NCBI GenBank assembly: GCA_050010115.1
Contig: JBEKLQ010000056.1
Location: 1-25,428 of the forward strand
Length of the DNA: 25,428 nt
Direction of reading: 5' to 3'
From: JAKACA01 sp050010115
GTDB lineage: Bacteria > Actinomycetota > Acidimicrobiia > Acidimicrobiales > Bog-793
Numbering within the stretch: position 1 is the first letter of the stretch; each line of letters starts with the position of its first letter. Below, piece after piece: positions 1 to 8,240 of the stretch. The notes under the pieces are model-generated. The model saw nothing but the letters and a program-made list of their open reading frames with translations. It was not told the origin of the DNA and made no database searches. Made by a program: the position numbers and the translations under genes.

Positions 1-558
1 ATCGAGCGCCGCGCCCGCCACCTCGAGGAGATCGGACGTGTTGGGCGAGAGCTTGGCCCACAGCGGCAGACCACACGAGGTGGCGGCCCGGACAGCCGCC
101 GCCGTCGCTTCCGGCGAGTGGGCGAACATCCGGCTGCGGTCCTCGAGGTTCGGGCAGCTCACGTTCACCTCGACGGCGACGACGTCGGCGTCCGTGCGCT
201 CCAGCGCCCGAGCGAGCAACTGCGCCGCGGCGGCATACTCCTCCATGCGGCGGCCCCAGATGCTGACGACCACGCGCGCTCCGGCGCGGGCAAGCGCCGG
301 CAGATCCTCGGTGGCCCATGCGTCGATGCCGGGACCCTGCAACCCCACACCGTTCAACATCCCGCCGGGGACTGGGCAGACGCGAGGGGGTGGGTTTCCT
401 GGCCAGGGCCCGGCCGAGAGCGACTTCACGACGATGGCCCCGAGGCTCGACAGATCGAAGAACGCTCCGAGCTCGGCGCCGTGACCCGACGTTCCCGCCG
501 CCGTCATCACGGGGTTCGGCAGCACCACCGAGCCGATCCGAGCCTGGAGGTCGGTCAC
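1..558 (-). CDS. pyrD: Dihydroorotate dehydrogenase, class 1 (5' part, truncated by window edge)
   Basis: Oxidises dihydroorotate to orotate on FMN, the fourth step of UMP synthesis. The first 186 codons are present and the reading frame is open to base 1, so the C-terminal part, including the substrate-loop catalytic residue, is outside the window. The N-terminal signature is clear: the VVKSLSAGPWPGNPPPR segment with the FMN-contacting lysine, then GMLNGVGLQGPGID, and the class 1 motif VNVSCPNLED near residue 140. The start is GTG at 558, overlapping the carB stop in GTGA, which implies translational coupling. The sequence looks like class 1B (NAD-linked, normally partnered by PyrK), but no pyrK lies between carB and pyrD. 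It could still follow downstream. Family assignment is secure; the subclass is inferred from motif style only. Confidence 0.93.
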   Translation of the reverse strand, partial: MTDLQARIGSVVLPNPVMTAAGTSGHGAELGAFFDLSSLGAIVVKSLSAGPWPGNPPPRVCPVPGGMLNGVGLQGPGIDAWATEDLPALARAGARVVVSIWGRRMEEYAAAAQLLARALERTDADVVAVEVNVSCPNLEDRSRMFAHSPEATAAAVRAATSCGLPLWAKLSPNTSDLLEVAGAALD

Positions 559-3500
559 GCGCCCGGGTCCGGTCCCGACCTCGTGGCCGTCACCGCGGCC
601 GTGGCCGCGCCCGTACCGGCGGTCCCGCCGTCGCTCGCCGTGGGCACGGCGGCGTGGATCTCCTGCAGCGAACGCACTTGTAGCGCGTGGCTCCCCCAGT
701 CGGCGATGCCGGCCGCAGCGGCACGTGCAGCTGCCACGGTCGTGACACAGGGCACGCCGTTCGCCGCCGCCGCCTGCCGGATGTAGGCGCCGTCGGCACG
801 CGGGCCCCTGCCGCGAGGGGTGTTCACCACGAGCTGGATCTCGCCGCGCTCGATCAGATCCACGGCATCGGCGTGATCAGCGCCCTGCGGTCCCTCGCCG
901 ACCTTCGCGACCAGCGTCGACACCTCGATACCGTGTTCGGTGAGGTGTGCAGCTGTCCCCGAGGTGGCAGCCAGCAAGAAACCCAACCCCGCGAACGCCG
1001 CCGCCACCTCCACGCCGGCGGTCTTGTCGCGATCCGCCAGCGAGAGGAAGACGGCGCCGCTCCCCGGCAGGCGGTTGCCCGCCGCGATCTGGCTCTTCGC
1101 GAACGCCAACCCGAAGGTCCGGTCCGTGCCCATCACCTCTCCGGTCGAGCGCATCTCGGGCCCCAACAGCGCGTCGACATCAGGGAAGCGGTCGAACGGC
1201 AGCACTGCCTCCTTCACGCTCACGTGACCACCCGGCGTACCCGAGCCGAGCGTGCTGCCCCCTGCTGACTCACAAGGCATCTTCAGCGCACCCTCTCCTC
1301 GTAGCTGCGCCAAGCTGGCGCCGACGATCACGCGGGCAGCGATCTTCGCGAGCGGCACACCGGTCGCCTTCGCCGCGAACGGGACGGTCCTCGAGGCGCG
1401 GGGGTTCGCCTCGATCACGAAGACCTGGGCGTCCTTCACGGCGAACTGCACGTTGATCGGACCGACGACCGCGAGCACCGCCGCGATCCGCCGTGTGTGG
1501 TCCTCGATCAGCGAGATGATGGCAGTCGTCAGTGTCGGGGGCGGGATGACGCAGGCCGAGTCGCCCGAGTGCACGCCGGCCTCCTCGACGTGCTCCATGA
1601 CGGCGCCGATCAGGACCTCGCCGGTGTGGTCCCGGATCGCGTCGACGTCGACCTCGATGGCGTCCTCGAGGAACCGGTCGATCAGGATGGGCCGCTCCGA
1701 GGTCAGCACCCCTTCGGCGACGAGTGACAGCGACTGGAAGGCGGATCGCAGCCCTTCGTCGTCGTAGACGATCTCCATGGCGCGTCCGCCGAGCACGTAG
1801 CTTGGCCGGAGCAGCACGGGATAGCCGACCTTGGCGACGATTGCCCAGGCTTCTTCGAGGCTCCGAGCGGTACCGCCGGGCGGTTGCAGGATGCCGAGGC
1901 GATCGCACAGCGACGACCAGTTCTCCCGGTCCTCGGCTGCGTCGATGGAAGCCGGGCTCGTGCCGAGCACAAGGCCGGCCGGCAGGCGACTGGCGAGCTT
2001 CAGTGGCGTCTGGCCGCCGAGGGCCACTATCACGCCCACGACTCCGCCGGCTCCGGCGGCGGCCTCCGCTGCCACGATGTCGAGCACTGCCTCCTCGGTG
2101 ACCGGCTCGAAGTACAGGCGGTCGGAGGTGTCGTAGTCCGTCGACACCGTCTCCGGGTTGCAGTTGACCATCACGGTCTCGTACCCCGCCGCCCGCAGCG
2201 CCATCGAGGCGTGCACGCAGCAGTAGTCGAATTCGATCCCCTGGCCGATCCGGTTCGGGCCCGATCCGAGGATGACGACTCGCGGCTTCGACGCCGGCCG
2301 TACCTCGTCCTCGTCCTCGTAGGTGGCGTAGTAATAGGGAGTTTCGGCGGCGAACTCGGCCCCGCAGGTGTCGACCGTCTTGAAAGTCGGTACGACGCCC
2401 ACCTCGAGGCGAGCCGCCCGGGCCTCGGGCTCGGTCACGGCGAAGAGGTAGGCGATCTGGGCATCGGAAAAACCGAGCCGTTTGGCTCGCCGCCACTCGA
2501 CGCGAGGCAGCGCTCCGATGCCGGCCGTCCCGGCGCCAGCCGGGCAGGCCGCCAGCTCCTCGAGGTGGCGCCGCTCGGCGACGATGGCAGCAAAACGATC
2601 CAGGAACCACGGGTCGATGCGCGTGACGGAGGCGAGCTCCTCGACGCTCACGCCCCGCCGGAGCGCCGACTCGAGCTGGAACGGGCGGTCCGGGGTCGGG
2701 ACCGTGGCGCGCTCGACGAGGTCGTTGATCTCCACGACATCGAACCGCGCTTCGCCGTCGTCACAGTTCAACCCCGCCCGTCCGAGCTCCAGGCCCCGCA
2801 ACGCCTTCTGGAACGACTCCTCGAACGTGCGCCCGATCGCCATGACCTCGCCGACCGACTGCATGCGGGTGCCGAGGCGGTCGGGAGCGCCGGGGAGTTT
2901 CTCGAAGGCCCAACGCGGCACCTTGGTGACGACGTAGTCGATCGTCGGCTCGAAGCACGCCGGCGTCGCCTTGGTGATGTCGTTGGCGATCTCATCCAGC
3001 GTGTACCCGACGGCCAGCCGAGCAGCGATCTTGGCGATGGGAAACCCGGTCGCCTTCGACGCCAGCGCCGAGGACCGCGACACGCGGGGGTTCATCTCGA
3101 TGACGAGCATCTCGCCGGTCTCCGGGTTGACGGCGAACTGGATGTTCGAGCCCCCGGTCTCGACGCCGACCCGGCGGATGCAGGCGAAGGCGGCATTGCG
3201 CATGAGCTGGAACTCGACGTCGGACAGCGTCTGAGCCGGGGCGACCGTCACCGAGTCGCCGGTGTGCACTCCCATCGGGTCGAAGTTCTCGATCGAGCAC
3301 ACGACGACGCAGTTGTCGACCCGGTCCCTCATGACCTCGAGCTCGAACTCCTTCCAGCCGGCGATCGACCGCTCGATCAGGATCTCGGCGACAGGGCTGG
3401 CGGCGAACCCGACGCGAGCGAGATCGACGAACGCCTCACGGTCCTCGGCGATCCCGGTGCCCTTGCCTCCGAGGATGAACGAAGGGCGGACGATGACCGG

Positions 3501-4043
3501 GTAGCCGATGCTGTCGGCAACTGCCAGCGCGGCCTCCAACCCCACGGCAAGGTCAGGTCGCTCGGAGCCGTCCAACAGAGCTCGCTTCGGCGCCGTCACG
3601 AAACCCGACTCCGGCACGCCGAGGCCGATCTCGGTCATCGCAGCCTTGAAGCGGTCACGGTTCTCCGCCGTCTGAATCGCTTCTGCCTTCGCTCCGATGA
3701 GCTCGACGCCGAAGCGATCGAGCACGTTCCGGTTGACGAGCTCCATGGCGAGGTTGAGCGCCGTCTGCCCACCCATCGTGGGCAGCAGGGCATCCGGTCG
3801 CTCACGCTCGATGATCGCCGTCAGGACATCCGCGTCGAGTGGCTCCAAGTAGGTGCGGTCGGCGAGATCGGGGTCGGTCATGATCGTCGCCGGGTTGGAG
3901 TTCGCCAGGATCACGCGGTAGCCCTCGGCGGTGAGCACGCGGCAGGCTTGCGTGCCCGAGTAGTCGAACTCGCACGCCTGCCCGATGACGATCGGGCCGG
4001 AGCCGACGACGAGGATCGAGGAGATGTCCTCCCGCTTGCCCAT
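555..4043 (-). CDS. carB: Carbamoyl-phosphate synthase large subunit
   Basis: Makes carbamoyl phosphate from bicarbonate, ammonia delivered by CarA and two ATP, for pyrimidine and arginine synthesis. The protein is 1162 residues from ATG 4043, which overlaps the carA stop by one base (TGATG). The two homologous halves are visible: the first starts SSILVVGSGPIVIGQACEFD and carries GGQTALNLAMEL and MGVHTGDSVTVAPAQTL; the second starts near residue 585 with VVILGSGPNRIGQGIEFDYC and carries GVHSGDSACVIPPPTL. A methylglyoxal-synthase-like allosteric domain follows from about residue 990. In many bacteria this domain binds UMP or ornithine. The last 30 or so residues are an Ala/Thr/Gly-rich tail with no recognisable fold, which makes the protein slightly longer than the usual 1070-1110. 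An in-frame upstream extension to 4157 lies inside carA and is rejected as the start. Confidence 0.98.
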   Translation of the reverse strand: MGKREDISSILVVGSGPIVIGQACEFDYSGTQACRVLTAEGYRVILANSNPATIMTDPDLADRTYLEPLDADVLTAIIERERPDALLPTMGGQTALNLAMELVNRNVLDRFGVELIGAKAEAIQTAENRDRFKAAMTEIGLGVPESGFVTAPKRALLDGSERPDLAVGLEAALAVADSIGYPVIVRPSFILGGKGTGIAEDREAFVDLARVGFAASPVAEILIERSIAGWKEFELEVMRDRVDNCVVVCSIENFDPMGVHTGDSVTVAPAQTLSDVEFQLMRNAAFACIRRVGVETGGSNIQFAVNPETGEMLVIEMNPRVSRSSALASKATGFPIAKIAARLAVGYTLDEIANDITKATPACFEPTIDYVVTKVPRWAFEKLPGAPDRLGTRMQSVGEVMAIGRTFEESFQKALRGLELGRAGLNCDDGEARFDVVEINDLVERATVPTPDRPFQLESALRRGVSVEELASVTRIDPWFLDRFAAIVAERRHLEELAACPAGAGTAGIGALPRVEWRRAKRLGFSDAQIAYLFAVTEPEARAARLEVGVVPTFKTVDTCGAEFAAETPYYYATYEDEDEVRPASKPRVVILGSGPNRIGQGIEFDYCCVHASMALRAAGYETVMVNCNPETVSTDYDTSDRLYFEPVTEEAVLDIVAAEAAAGAGGVVGVIVALGGQTPLKLASRLPAGLVLGTSPASIDAAEDRENWSSLCDRLGILQPPGGTARSLEEAWAIVAKVGYPVLLRPSYVLGGRAMEIVYDDEGLRSAFQSLSLVAEGVLTSERPILIDRFLEDAIEVDVDAIRDHTGEVLIGAVMEHVEEAGVHSGDSACVIPPPTLTTAIISLIEDHTRRIAAVLAVVGPINVQFAVKDAQVFVIEANPRASRTVPFAAKATGVPLAKIAARVIVGASLAQLRGEGALKMPCESAGGSTLGSGTPGGHVSVKEAVLPFDRFPDVDALLGPEMRSTGEVMGTDRTFGLAFAKSQIAAGNRLPGSGAVFLSLADRDKTAGVEVAAAFAGLGFLLAATSGTAAHLTEHGIEVSTLVAKVGEGPQGADHADAVDLIERGEIQLVVNTPRGRGPRADGAYIRQAAAANGVPCVTTVAAARAAAAGIADWGSHALQVRSLQEIHAAVPTASDGGTAGTGAATAAVTATRSGPDPGA

Positions 4044-5146
4044 CAGCGGCTCGCTTCCATGAGCTGGCGGAACTCCTCGAACAGGTAGCGGGCGTCGTGC
4101 GGCCCCGGACCGGCCTCGGGGTGATACTGCACGCTGAAGGCCCTGAGGTCCCTCCACCTCAGCCCTTCGACGACGCCGTCGTTCAGGTTCACGTGGGTGA
4201 TCTCGGCGCCGTTCACACTCGATTCGGTGACGGCGTACCCGTGGTTCTGGCTGGTGATCTCGACGGTGCCGGTGTCGAGTCGCTTCACCGGGTGGTTGCC
4301 GCCGTGATGGCCAAAACGAAGCTTGAACGTCTCACAACCGAGAGCGGAGGCCAACAGCTGGTGACCGAGGCAGATGCCGAAGATCGGGACGGCGTCGATC
4401 AGTTGGCCGATCTCGATCACCAGGTGCTTGAGCGCGCCCGGGTCGCCGGGGCCGTTCGAGAGGAAGACGCCGTCAGGCTCGAGCGCCAGCACCTCGGCTG
4501 CGGGCGTGGTGGCCGGGACCACCTCCACGGAGGCGATTCGCACCAGGTTGCGCAGGATCGTCGTCTTGATCCCGAAGTCGTAGGCCACTACTCGGAGCCC
4601 GCTCAGCTCAGAGGCCGCCGAGTAGCGCGCGGGCGTCGTGACCTCGGCCACCAGATCGACACCGTCAGTCCCAGGCTCACGACGGGCAGCCTGGAGCAGC
4701 TCGGCCTCCGATGCCGTCCCGAGGGCGCACGGCATCGCGCCGGCCTCGCGGATGTGACGCGTGAGGCGCCGTGTGTCGACACCGGTGATGCCGGGGACGC
4801 CGTGACCGATGAGGTAGCGCTCCAGGCTCTCGGCGGACCGCCAGTTGCTCGGTCGATCGGTGATGTCGCGCACGACGATGCCCCGGCAGAATGGCCTGCC
4901 GCTCTGCTCGTCCTCGGGAGACACGCCGTAGTTGCCGATATGGGGGTAGGTGAAGGCGATGACCTGCCCGGCATAGGAGGGGTCGGTGATGACCTCTTGG
5001 TAACCCGAGAGGCAGGTGTTGAACACGAGCTCACCCGTGGCGATCGACGTCGGCTCCTCGCCGGCCGGCCCCTTGGCCAGCGCACCCATCGCCTCGCCTT
5101 CGAAGACGGTCCCGTCGGAGAGGACCAGTAATGCCTCCTGCCTCAC
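4043..5146 (-). CDS. carA: Carbamoyl-phosphate synthase small (glutaminase) subunit
   Basis: Hydrolyses glutamine and channels ammonia to CarB. The 367-residue length is normal for the family. The N-terminal CarA-specific domain starts LLVLSDGTVFEGEAMG and contains GELVFNTCLSGYQEVITDPS. The class I glutamine amidotransferase domain follows, with the nucleophilic Cys near residue 259 in FGICLGHQLLASALG and the His/Glu pair in FSVQYHPEAGPGP. The start is GTG at 5146, which overlaps the pyrC stop in GTGA and gives the expected family N-terminus. A longer frame reaching 5443 lies entirely within pyrC and is not needed. The stop overlaps the carB ATG by one base, so the two subunits should be made in a coupled 1:1 manner. 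Confidence 0.97.
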   Translation of the reverse strand: MRQEALLVLSDGTVFEGEAMGALAKGPAGEEPTSIATGELVFNTCLSGYQEVITDPSYAGQVIAFTYPHIGNYGVSPEDEQSGRPFCRGIVVRDITDRPSNWRSAESLERYLIGHGVPGITGVDTRRLTRHIREAGAMPCALGTASEAELLQAARREPGTDGVDLVAEVTTPARYSAASELSGLRVVAYDFGIKTTILRNLVRIASVEVVPATTPAAEVLALEPDGVFLSNGPGDPGALKHLVIEIGQLIDAVPIFGICLGHQLLASALGCETFKLRFGHHGGNHPVKRLDTGTVEITSQNHGYAVTESSVNGAEITHVNLNDGVVEGLRWRDLRAFSVQYHPEAGPGPHDARYLFEEFRQLMEASR

Positions 5147-6474
5147 CGTTGCGCCTGTTGATCGACCACGACCGGCTCGCCTTCGTACACCGTGTGCCGG
5201 ACGCGACCAACCAGCTCGATGCCTCCAAAGGGCGTGTTCTTGCTCCGGGACTCGAGGCGAGCAGCATCGACGGTCCAGGACTCGGAGGGATCGAAGACCG
5301 TGAGGTTCGCCGGTGCGCCGGGCTCGATCGGGCCGCCCTGCCTCCCGCCCGAGCGGCGGTCGAGGCCGGCGATCCGTGCCGGCCGCCACGAGCAGGCCGC
5401 CAGCACATCGGCGAGCGTCCAGCCTCCGGGAAGGCCACCCCACGAGGCGTTCGCCCCGGTGACGACGGTGTGCAGGACGGCGAGGGAAGTCTCGAGGCCG
5501 GTCATCCCGAAGGGGGCCAAGTCGAACGGCTCCTCCTTCCGCTCGGCCGGGTGGGGGGCATGATCGGTCGCGACCGCGTCGATCACGCCGCTCACCAGCG
5601 CCTCGCGCAGCGCCGTGGTGTCCGCCTCGGTGCGAAGCGGCGGGTTGACCTTGAACGCGGTGTCGTAGCCGGCGACGGCTGCGTCAGTGAGCACGAGGTG
5701 GTGCGGGGTCACTTCGGCCGTGACAGGCAAGCCGTCGGCTTTGGCCCGGCGAACGAGCTCGACCGAGCCCGCCGTGGACAAGTGAAGGAAGTGCATCGGC
5801 GTCCCCGTCTCGCGGACGAGGGCCAGATCCCGGGCCACCATGGCCTCCTCGGCCAATGCGGGCTGACCACCGATCCCGAGCCGGCTCGACCAGGCACCCT
5901 CGTGCATGTGGCCGCCGCCGGCGAGCGACTCGTCTTCACAGTGCTGGGCCAGCACGACGCCGAGATCGCTCGCGTACTCGAGGGCACGCCGCATGAGGCC
6001 GGCGTCCTGCACGCCCCGGCCGTCGTCGGTGAACAAGCGGACGCCGAGGGAGGCGATCTCACCCATCGGGACGAGGGTGGTGCCCCGGCGCCCGACGGTG
6101 ATCGCCGCCGCCACCGCCACTTGGGCCAACGCCGTCTGGCCGAGCGCGAGCACGTCGCGCACGACGGAAGGATGGTCGATTGCCGGCTCGGTGTTCGGCA
6201 TGGCCACGACCGCTGTGTAACCGCCGGCGGCGGCGGCCCGGGTGCCGGTCTCGACCGTCTCGGCGATCTCGCCACCGGGTTCGCGCAGGTGCGTGTGCAG
6301 GTCGACGAGGCCGGGCGTCACGACGCAGCCTCCGGCGTCGAGGACCAGGGTGCCCGACGCGACATCGTCGAGCTCCCCGACTGCGGCGATCTCGGCATCC
6401 CGAACCAGCACGTCGGCTCGCCTCGAGCCATGGGCATCCACGACGGTGCCACCACGCAGGAGCACCTCACGCAT
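5143..6474 (-). CDS. pyrC: Dihydroorotase (class I type)
   Basis: Cyclises carbamoyl-aspartate to dihydroorotate, step three of the pathway. The protein is 443 residues, within the usual 420-450 for the class I amidohydrolase form. The metal-binding HxH motif is in GLVDLHTHLREPGGE, and the late catalytic Asp motif is in VATDHAPHPAERKEEPFD, followed by APFGMTGLETSL, which is typical of this enzyme rather than of hydantoinases. The start is ATG 6474, giving MREVLLRGGTVVDA, the expected first strand of the composite metal-binding sandwich. It overlaps the end of pyrB by eight bases. The frame is open back to 6522 but that extension lies in pyrB. The 3' end overlaps carA by four bases. Confidence 0.97.
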   Translation of the reverse strand: MREVLLRGGTVVDAHGSRRADVLVRDAEIAAVGELDDVASGTLVLDAGGCVVTPGLVDLHTHLREPGGEIAETVETGTRAAAAGGYTAVVAMPNTEPAIDHPSVVRDVLALGQTALAQVAVAAAITVGRRGTTLVPMGEIASLGVRLFTDDGRGVQDAGLMRRALEYASDLGVVLAQHCEDESLAGGGHMHEGAWSSRLGIGGQPALAEEAMVARDLALVRETGTPMHFLHLSTAGSVELVRRAKADGLPVTAEVTPHHLVLTDAAVAGYDTAFKVNPPLRTEADTTALREALVSGVIDAVATDHAPHPAERKEEPFDLAPFGMTGLETSLAVLHTVVTGANASWGGLPGGWTLADVLAACSWRPARIAGLDRRSGGRQGGPIEPGAPANLTVFDPSESWTVDAARLESRSKNTPFGGIELVGRVRHTVYEGEPVVVDQQAQR

Positions 6475-7528
6475 GCAAGGCCCCTCTCGCCAGCTGCCCA
6501 TCGGACTCGGGCAGCTCCGCACCTTCGGGCACGTCGGGCACGTCGGGCACGTCGGGCACGTCGGGCACGTCGATGAGCCCGGGCGCCGGAGCGCCGAGCA
6601 GGTGAAACAGGACGGCCATGCGGATGAGGACTCCGTTCTTGACCTGCCTCGTGATGAGCGATGACGGGAGGTCGGCTGCCTCCGGCGCGATCTCCACGCC
6701 CCGGTTCATGGGTCCCGGGTGCATGACGAGCGTCCGGTCACTGAGGCGGGCAGCCCGTTGCCTCGTCAACCCCCAGCGCCAGTGGTACTCGTCGAGCGAC
6801 GGCAACAGCGCCGAGTCGGCGCGTTCCCGCTGGATACGGAGCAAATAGACGACGTCGAGATCACCAAGGACGCTGTCGAGGTCAACGGTTGCCTTGACCG
6901 GCCAGCCGTCGAGCGACGGCGGCAGCAGGGTCCGCGGGCCCACGAGGACGACTTCGGCGCCGAGCGTCGTCATGGCGAGCACGTCCGAACGGGCGACCCG
7001 GCTGTGGCGGACGTCCCCCACGATGCCGATCCGCAGGCCCCGCAGATCCTCGGGGCCCTCCTCGTCACCGGCGCGGGCGGCGAGCGCCTCGCGGATCGTG
7101 TAGCAGTCGAGGAGCGCCTGAGTCGGGTGCTCGTGCTGGCCGTCCCCGCCATTGATGACGCTCGCCTTCGTCCAGGCGCGCACTTGGGCGGGCACGCCCG
7201 AGGACTTGTGCCGGACGACCATGGCGTCGACGCCCATGGCGTCGATCGTCTCGATGGTGTCGCGCAGCGACTCGCCTTTCTCGAGCGACGACGTGGAGGC
7301 ACTGAAGGACATGACATCGGCTGACAGGCGCTTGGCGGCGGTCTCGAAGGAGAGACGCGTGCGAGTGGAGGCCTCGAAGAACATGGTGGCTACGGTCTTG
7401 CCACGCAGCGCCGGCACCTTGGGGATGGGACGCTCGGCCACCTCCTTGAACGCGTCGGCGAGGTGGAAGATCCCGAGGATCTCGTCCCGATCCAGATCCG
7501 TGATCGAGACGAGCGACCGGGCGCTCAT
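6467..7528 (-). CDS. pyrB: Aspartate carbamoyltransferase catalytic subunit
   Basis: Condenses carbamoyl phosphate with aspartate, the committed pyrimidine step. Carbamoyl-phosphate contacts are visible in FFEASTRTRLSFETAAKRL and HPTQALLDCYTI. The aspartate-binding side is marked by GDVRHSRVARSDVLA and MHPGPMNRGVEI. ATG 7528 overlaps the pyrR stop in ATGA. The family is usually about 305-315 residues; this protein has 353. The surplus is a C-terminal tail after VLFHLLGAPAPGLI that contains five Asp-Val-Pro triplets encoded by a perfect 9-bp tandem repeat and then a short linker. The tail lies beyond the last conserved helix, so the enzyme should be active. No regulatory chain gene (pyrI) is present, as expected for PyrR-controlled operons. 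Confidence 0.97.
   Translation of the reverse strand: MSARSLVSITDLDRDEILGIFHLADAFKEVAERPIPKVPALRGKTVATMFFEASTRTRLSFETAAKRLSADVMSFSASTSSLEKGESLRDTIETIDAMGVDAMVVRHKSSGVPAQVRAWTKASVINGGDGQHEHPTQALLDCYTIREALAARAGDEEGPEDLRGLRIGIVGDVRHSRVARSDVLAMTTLGAEVVLVGPRTLLPPSLDGWPVKATVDLDSVLGDLDVVYLLRIQRERADSALLPSLDEYHWRWGLTRQRAARLSDRTLVMHPGPMNRGVEIAPEAADLPSSLITRQVKNGVLIRMAVLFHLLGAPAPGLIDVPDVPDVPDVPDVPEGAELPESDGQLARGALHA
6525..6569 (-). repeat. 9-bp tandem repeat, five perfect copies, in the pyrB 3' end
   Basis: On the plus strand the unit tcgggcacg is repeated five times without a mismatch over 45 bp. On the coding (minus) strand it encodes consecutive Asp-Val-Pro triplets in the PyrB C-terminal extension. 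The unit is a multiple of three, so copy-number change would alter tail length but not frame. Confidence 0.95.
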
Positions 7529-8106
7529 CGTCCCGCCCGATCCGCAACGAGCTCGCCGAGGCTCACACCGTCGTCCGTGACATCCACGACCTCGTCGCGG
7601 CGAGTCGGCAGATTCTTGCCGACATAGTCGGGTCGGATGGGGAGCTCCCGGTGCCCTCGGTCGACCATGACGGCGAGCTGCACCGCCTTGGCCCGTCCGT
7701 AGTTGCCGAGCGCGTCGAGGGCCGCCCTCACCGTGCGCCCGGTGAAGAGCACGTCGTCCACGAGGATGACTGTGTTGCCGGCCAGGTCGACCGGGACGCT
7801 CGTGACTTCCTCGGGCAACACCGGGCGCAACCCGATGTCGTCGCGGTAGAAGGCCACGTCGAGCGTCCCGAGTGGCACCTCGACTCCTTCGATGTCCTTC
7901 AGGATCCGTGCCAGCCGTTCGGCGAGGGGCACGCCACCGGTCTGCAGGCCGACGACGACGACACCGTCGAGGCCATGGTTGCGTTCGATCACCTCATGAG
8001 CGATGCGTTTCAATGCCCGGGACACCTCATCGGCGTCCATCACTTGAGACCGGGCAACAAAAACGCGCCCTGCAGGGCGCGTCAACCTTCGTTCTCGTTC
8101 GGCCAC
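7525..8106 (-). CDS. pyrR: Pyrimidine operon regulator PyrR / uracil phosphoribosyltransferase
   Basis: RNA-binding regulator of the pyr operon that senses UMP/UTP and often also has uracil phosphoribosyltransferase activity. The type I PRTase fold is shown by the PRPP-binding motif VILVDDVLFTGRTVRAAL and by GVVVVGLQTGGVPLAERL, with the PyrR-typical PLGTLDVAFYRDDI in between. Two starts are plausible. GTG 8106 (193 residues) has a good ribosome binding site, GGGAG, six bases upstream and places an intrinsic terminator in codons 9-17. ATG 8040 (171 residues, starting MDADEVSRAL) gives a compact PyrR core but has no clear ribosome binding site. I prefer 8106 because of the ribosome binding site and because mycobacterial PyrR also has an N-terminal extension (from memory). 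The stop overlaps pyrB in ATGA. Confidence 0.95.
   Translation of the reverse strand: MAERERRLTRPAGRVFVARSQVMDADEVSRALKRIAHEVIERNHGLDGVVVVGLQTGGVPLAERLARILKDIEGVEVPLGTLDVAFYRDDIGLRPVLPEEVTSVPVDLAGNTVILVDDVLFTGRTVRAALDALGNYGRAKAVQLAVMVDRGHRELPIRPDYVGKNLPTRRDEVVDVTDDGVSLGELVADRAGR
8056..8082 (-). terminator. Intrinsic terminator hairpin in the pyrR leader / early codons
   Basis: On the minus strand ACGCGCCC-TGCA-GGGCGCGT forms a perfect 8-bp, almost all G/C stem (8082-8063) directly followed by a TTTTTGTT tract. This is a textbook rho-independent terminator in sense orientation to the pyr operon. It lies in codons 9-17 of pyrR if GTG 8106 is the start, or in the 5' untranslated leader if ATG 8040 is used. 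In either case it is placed to attenuate the whole operon. I did not find an obvious antiterminator pairing. Confidence 0.82.
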
Positions 8107-8107
8107 T

Positions 8108-8153
8108 CGTGGCTCCCTTTCGTCCGTTCGGGCCTCACGGGACCCGCTTCACG
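8108..8153 (-). promoter_or_regulatory. Putative PyrR-binding RNA stem-loop enclosing the pyrR ribosome binding site
   Basis: The core 8145-8121 reads GGGTCCCGTGAGGCCCGAAC and then GGACG in sense orientation. It matches the PyrR-binding pattern UCCnGnGAGGCY recalled for pyr leaders, with GUCC (8143-8140) pairing to GGAC (8125-8122). Below it GC (8147-8146) can pair with GC (8113-8112), and CGUG (8153-8150) with CACG (8111-8108). The 3' internal loop contains the GGGAG ribosome binding site (8117-8113), and the GTG start begins two bases after the hairpin. An additional ACUCG/CGAGU pairing (8160-8156 with 8109-8105) is a possible alternative. PyrR bound here would be expected to hide the ribosome binding site, as described for Mycobacterium smegmatis. 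The structure was folded by eye. Confidence 0.72.
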
Positions 8154-8164
8154 TCCGAGTACTG

Positions 8165-8170
8165 ATCGTA
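8165..8170 (-). promoter_or_regulatory. Candidate -10 box of the pyr operon promoter
   Basis: TACGAT on the minus strand fits TAnnnT and lies just upstream of the leader hairpin, so transcription would begin around 8158-8160. No convincing -35 box is visible, which is common in high-GC actinobacteria. It lies in the 134-bp gap between the PurM-like gene and pyrR. Confidence 0.45.
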
Positions 8171-8240
8171 GCGCCCGCGCACCGCTCCCGGCACATCTGG
8201 ACGCCGGCCGATCCGGTTGACTCCCCCGCCAGCGGGACGC

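Noticed and set aside
1884..4088. 734-codon open frame on the plus strand inside carB
   Set aside because: Antisense shadow of carB caused by high GC and codon bias; its translation is Arg/Asp/His-rich with no family motif, and carB is certain.
5131..6576. 481-codon plus-strand open frame across pyrC
   Set aside because: Antisense shadow of pyrC and the start of the pyrB tail repeat; no recognisable domain.
8190..8240. Terminator after the PurM-like gene
   Set aside because: A TCCCGC...GCGGGGGA-like pairing can be drawn but the loop is very small and no T-tract follows.
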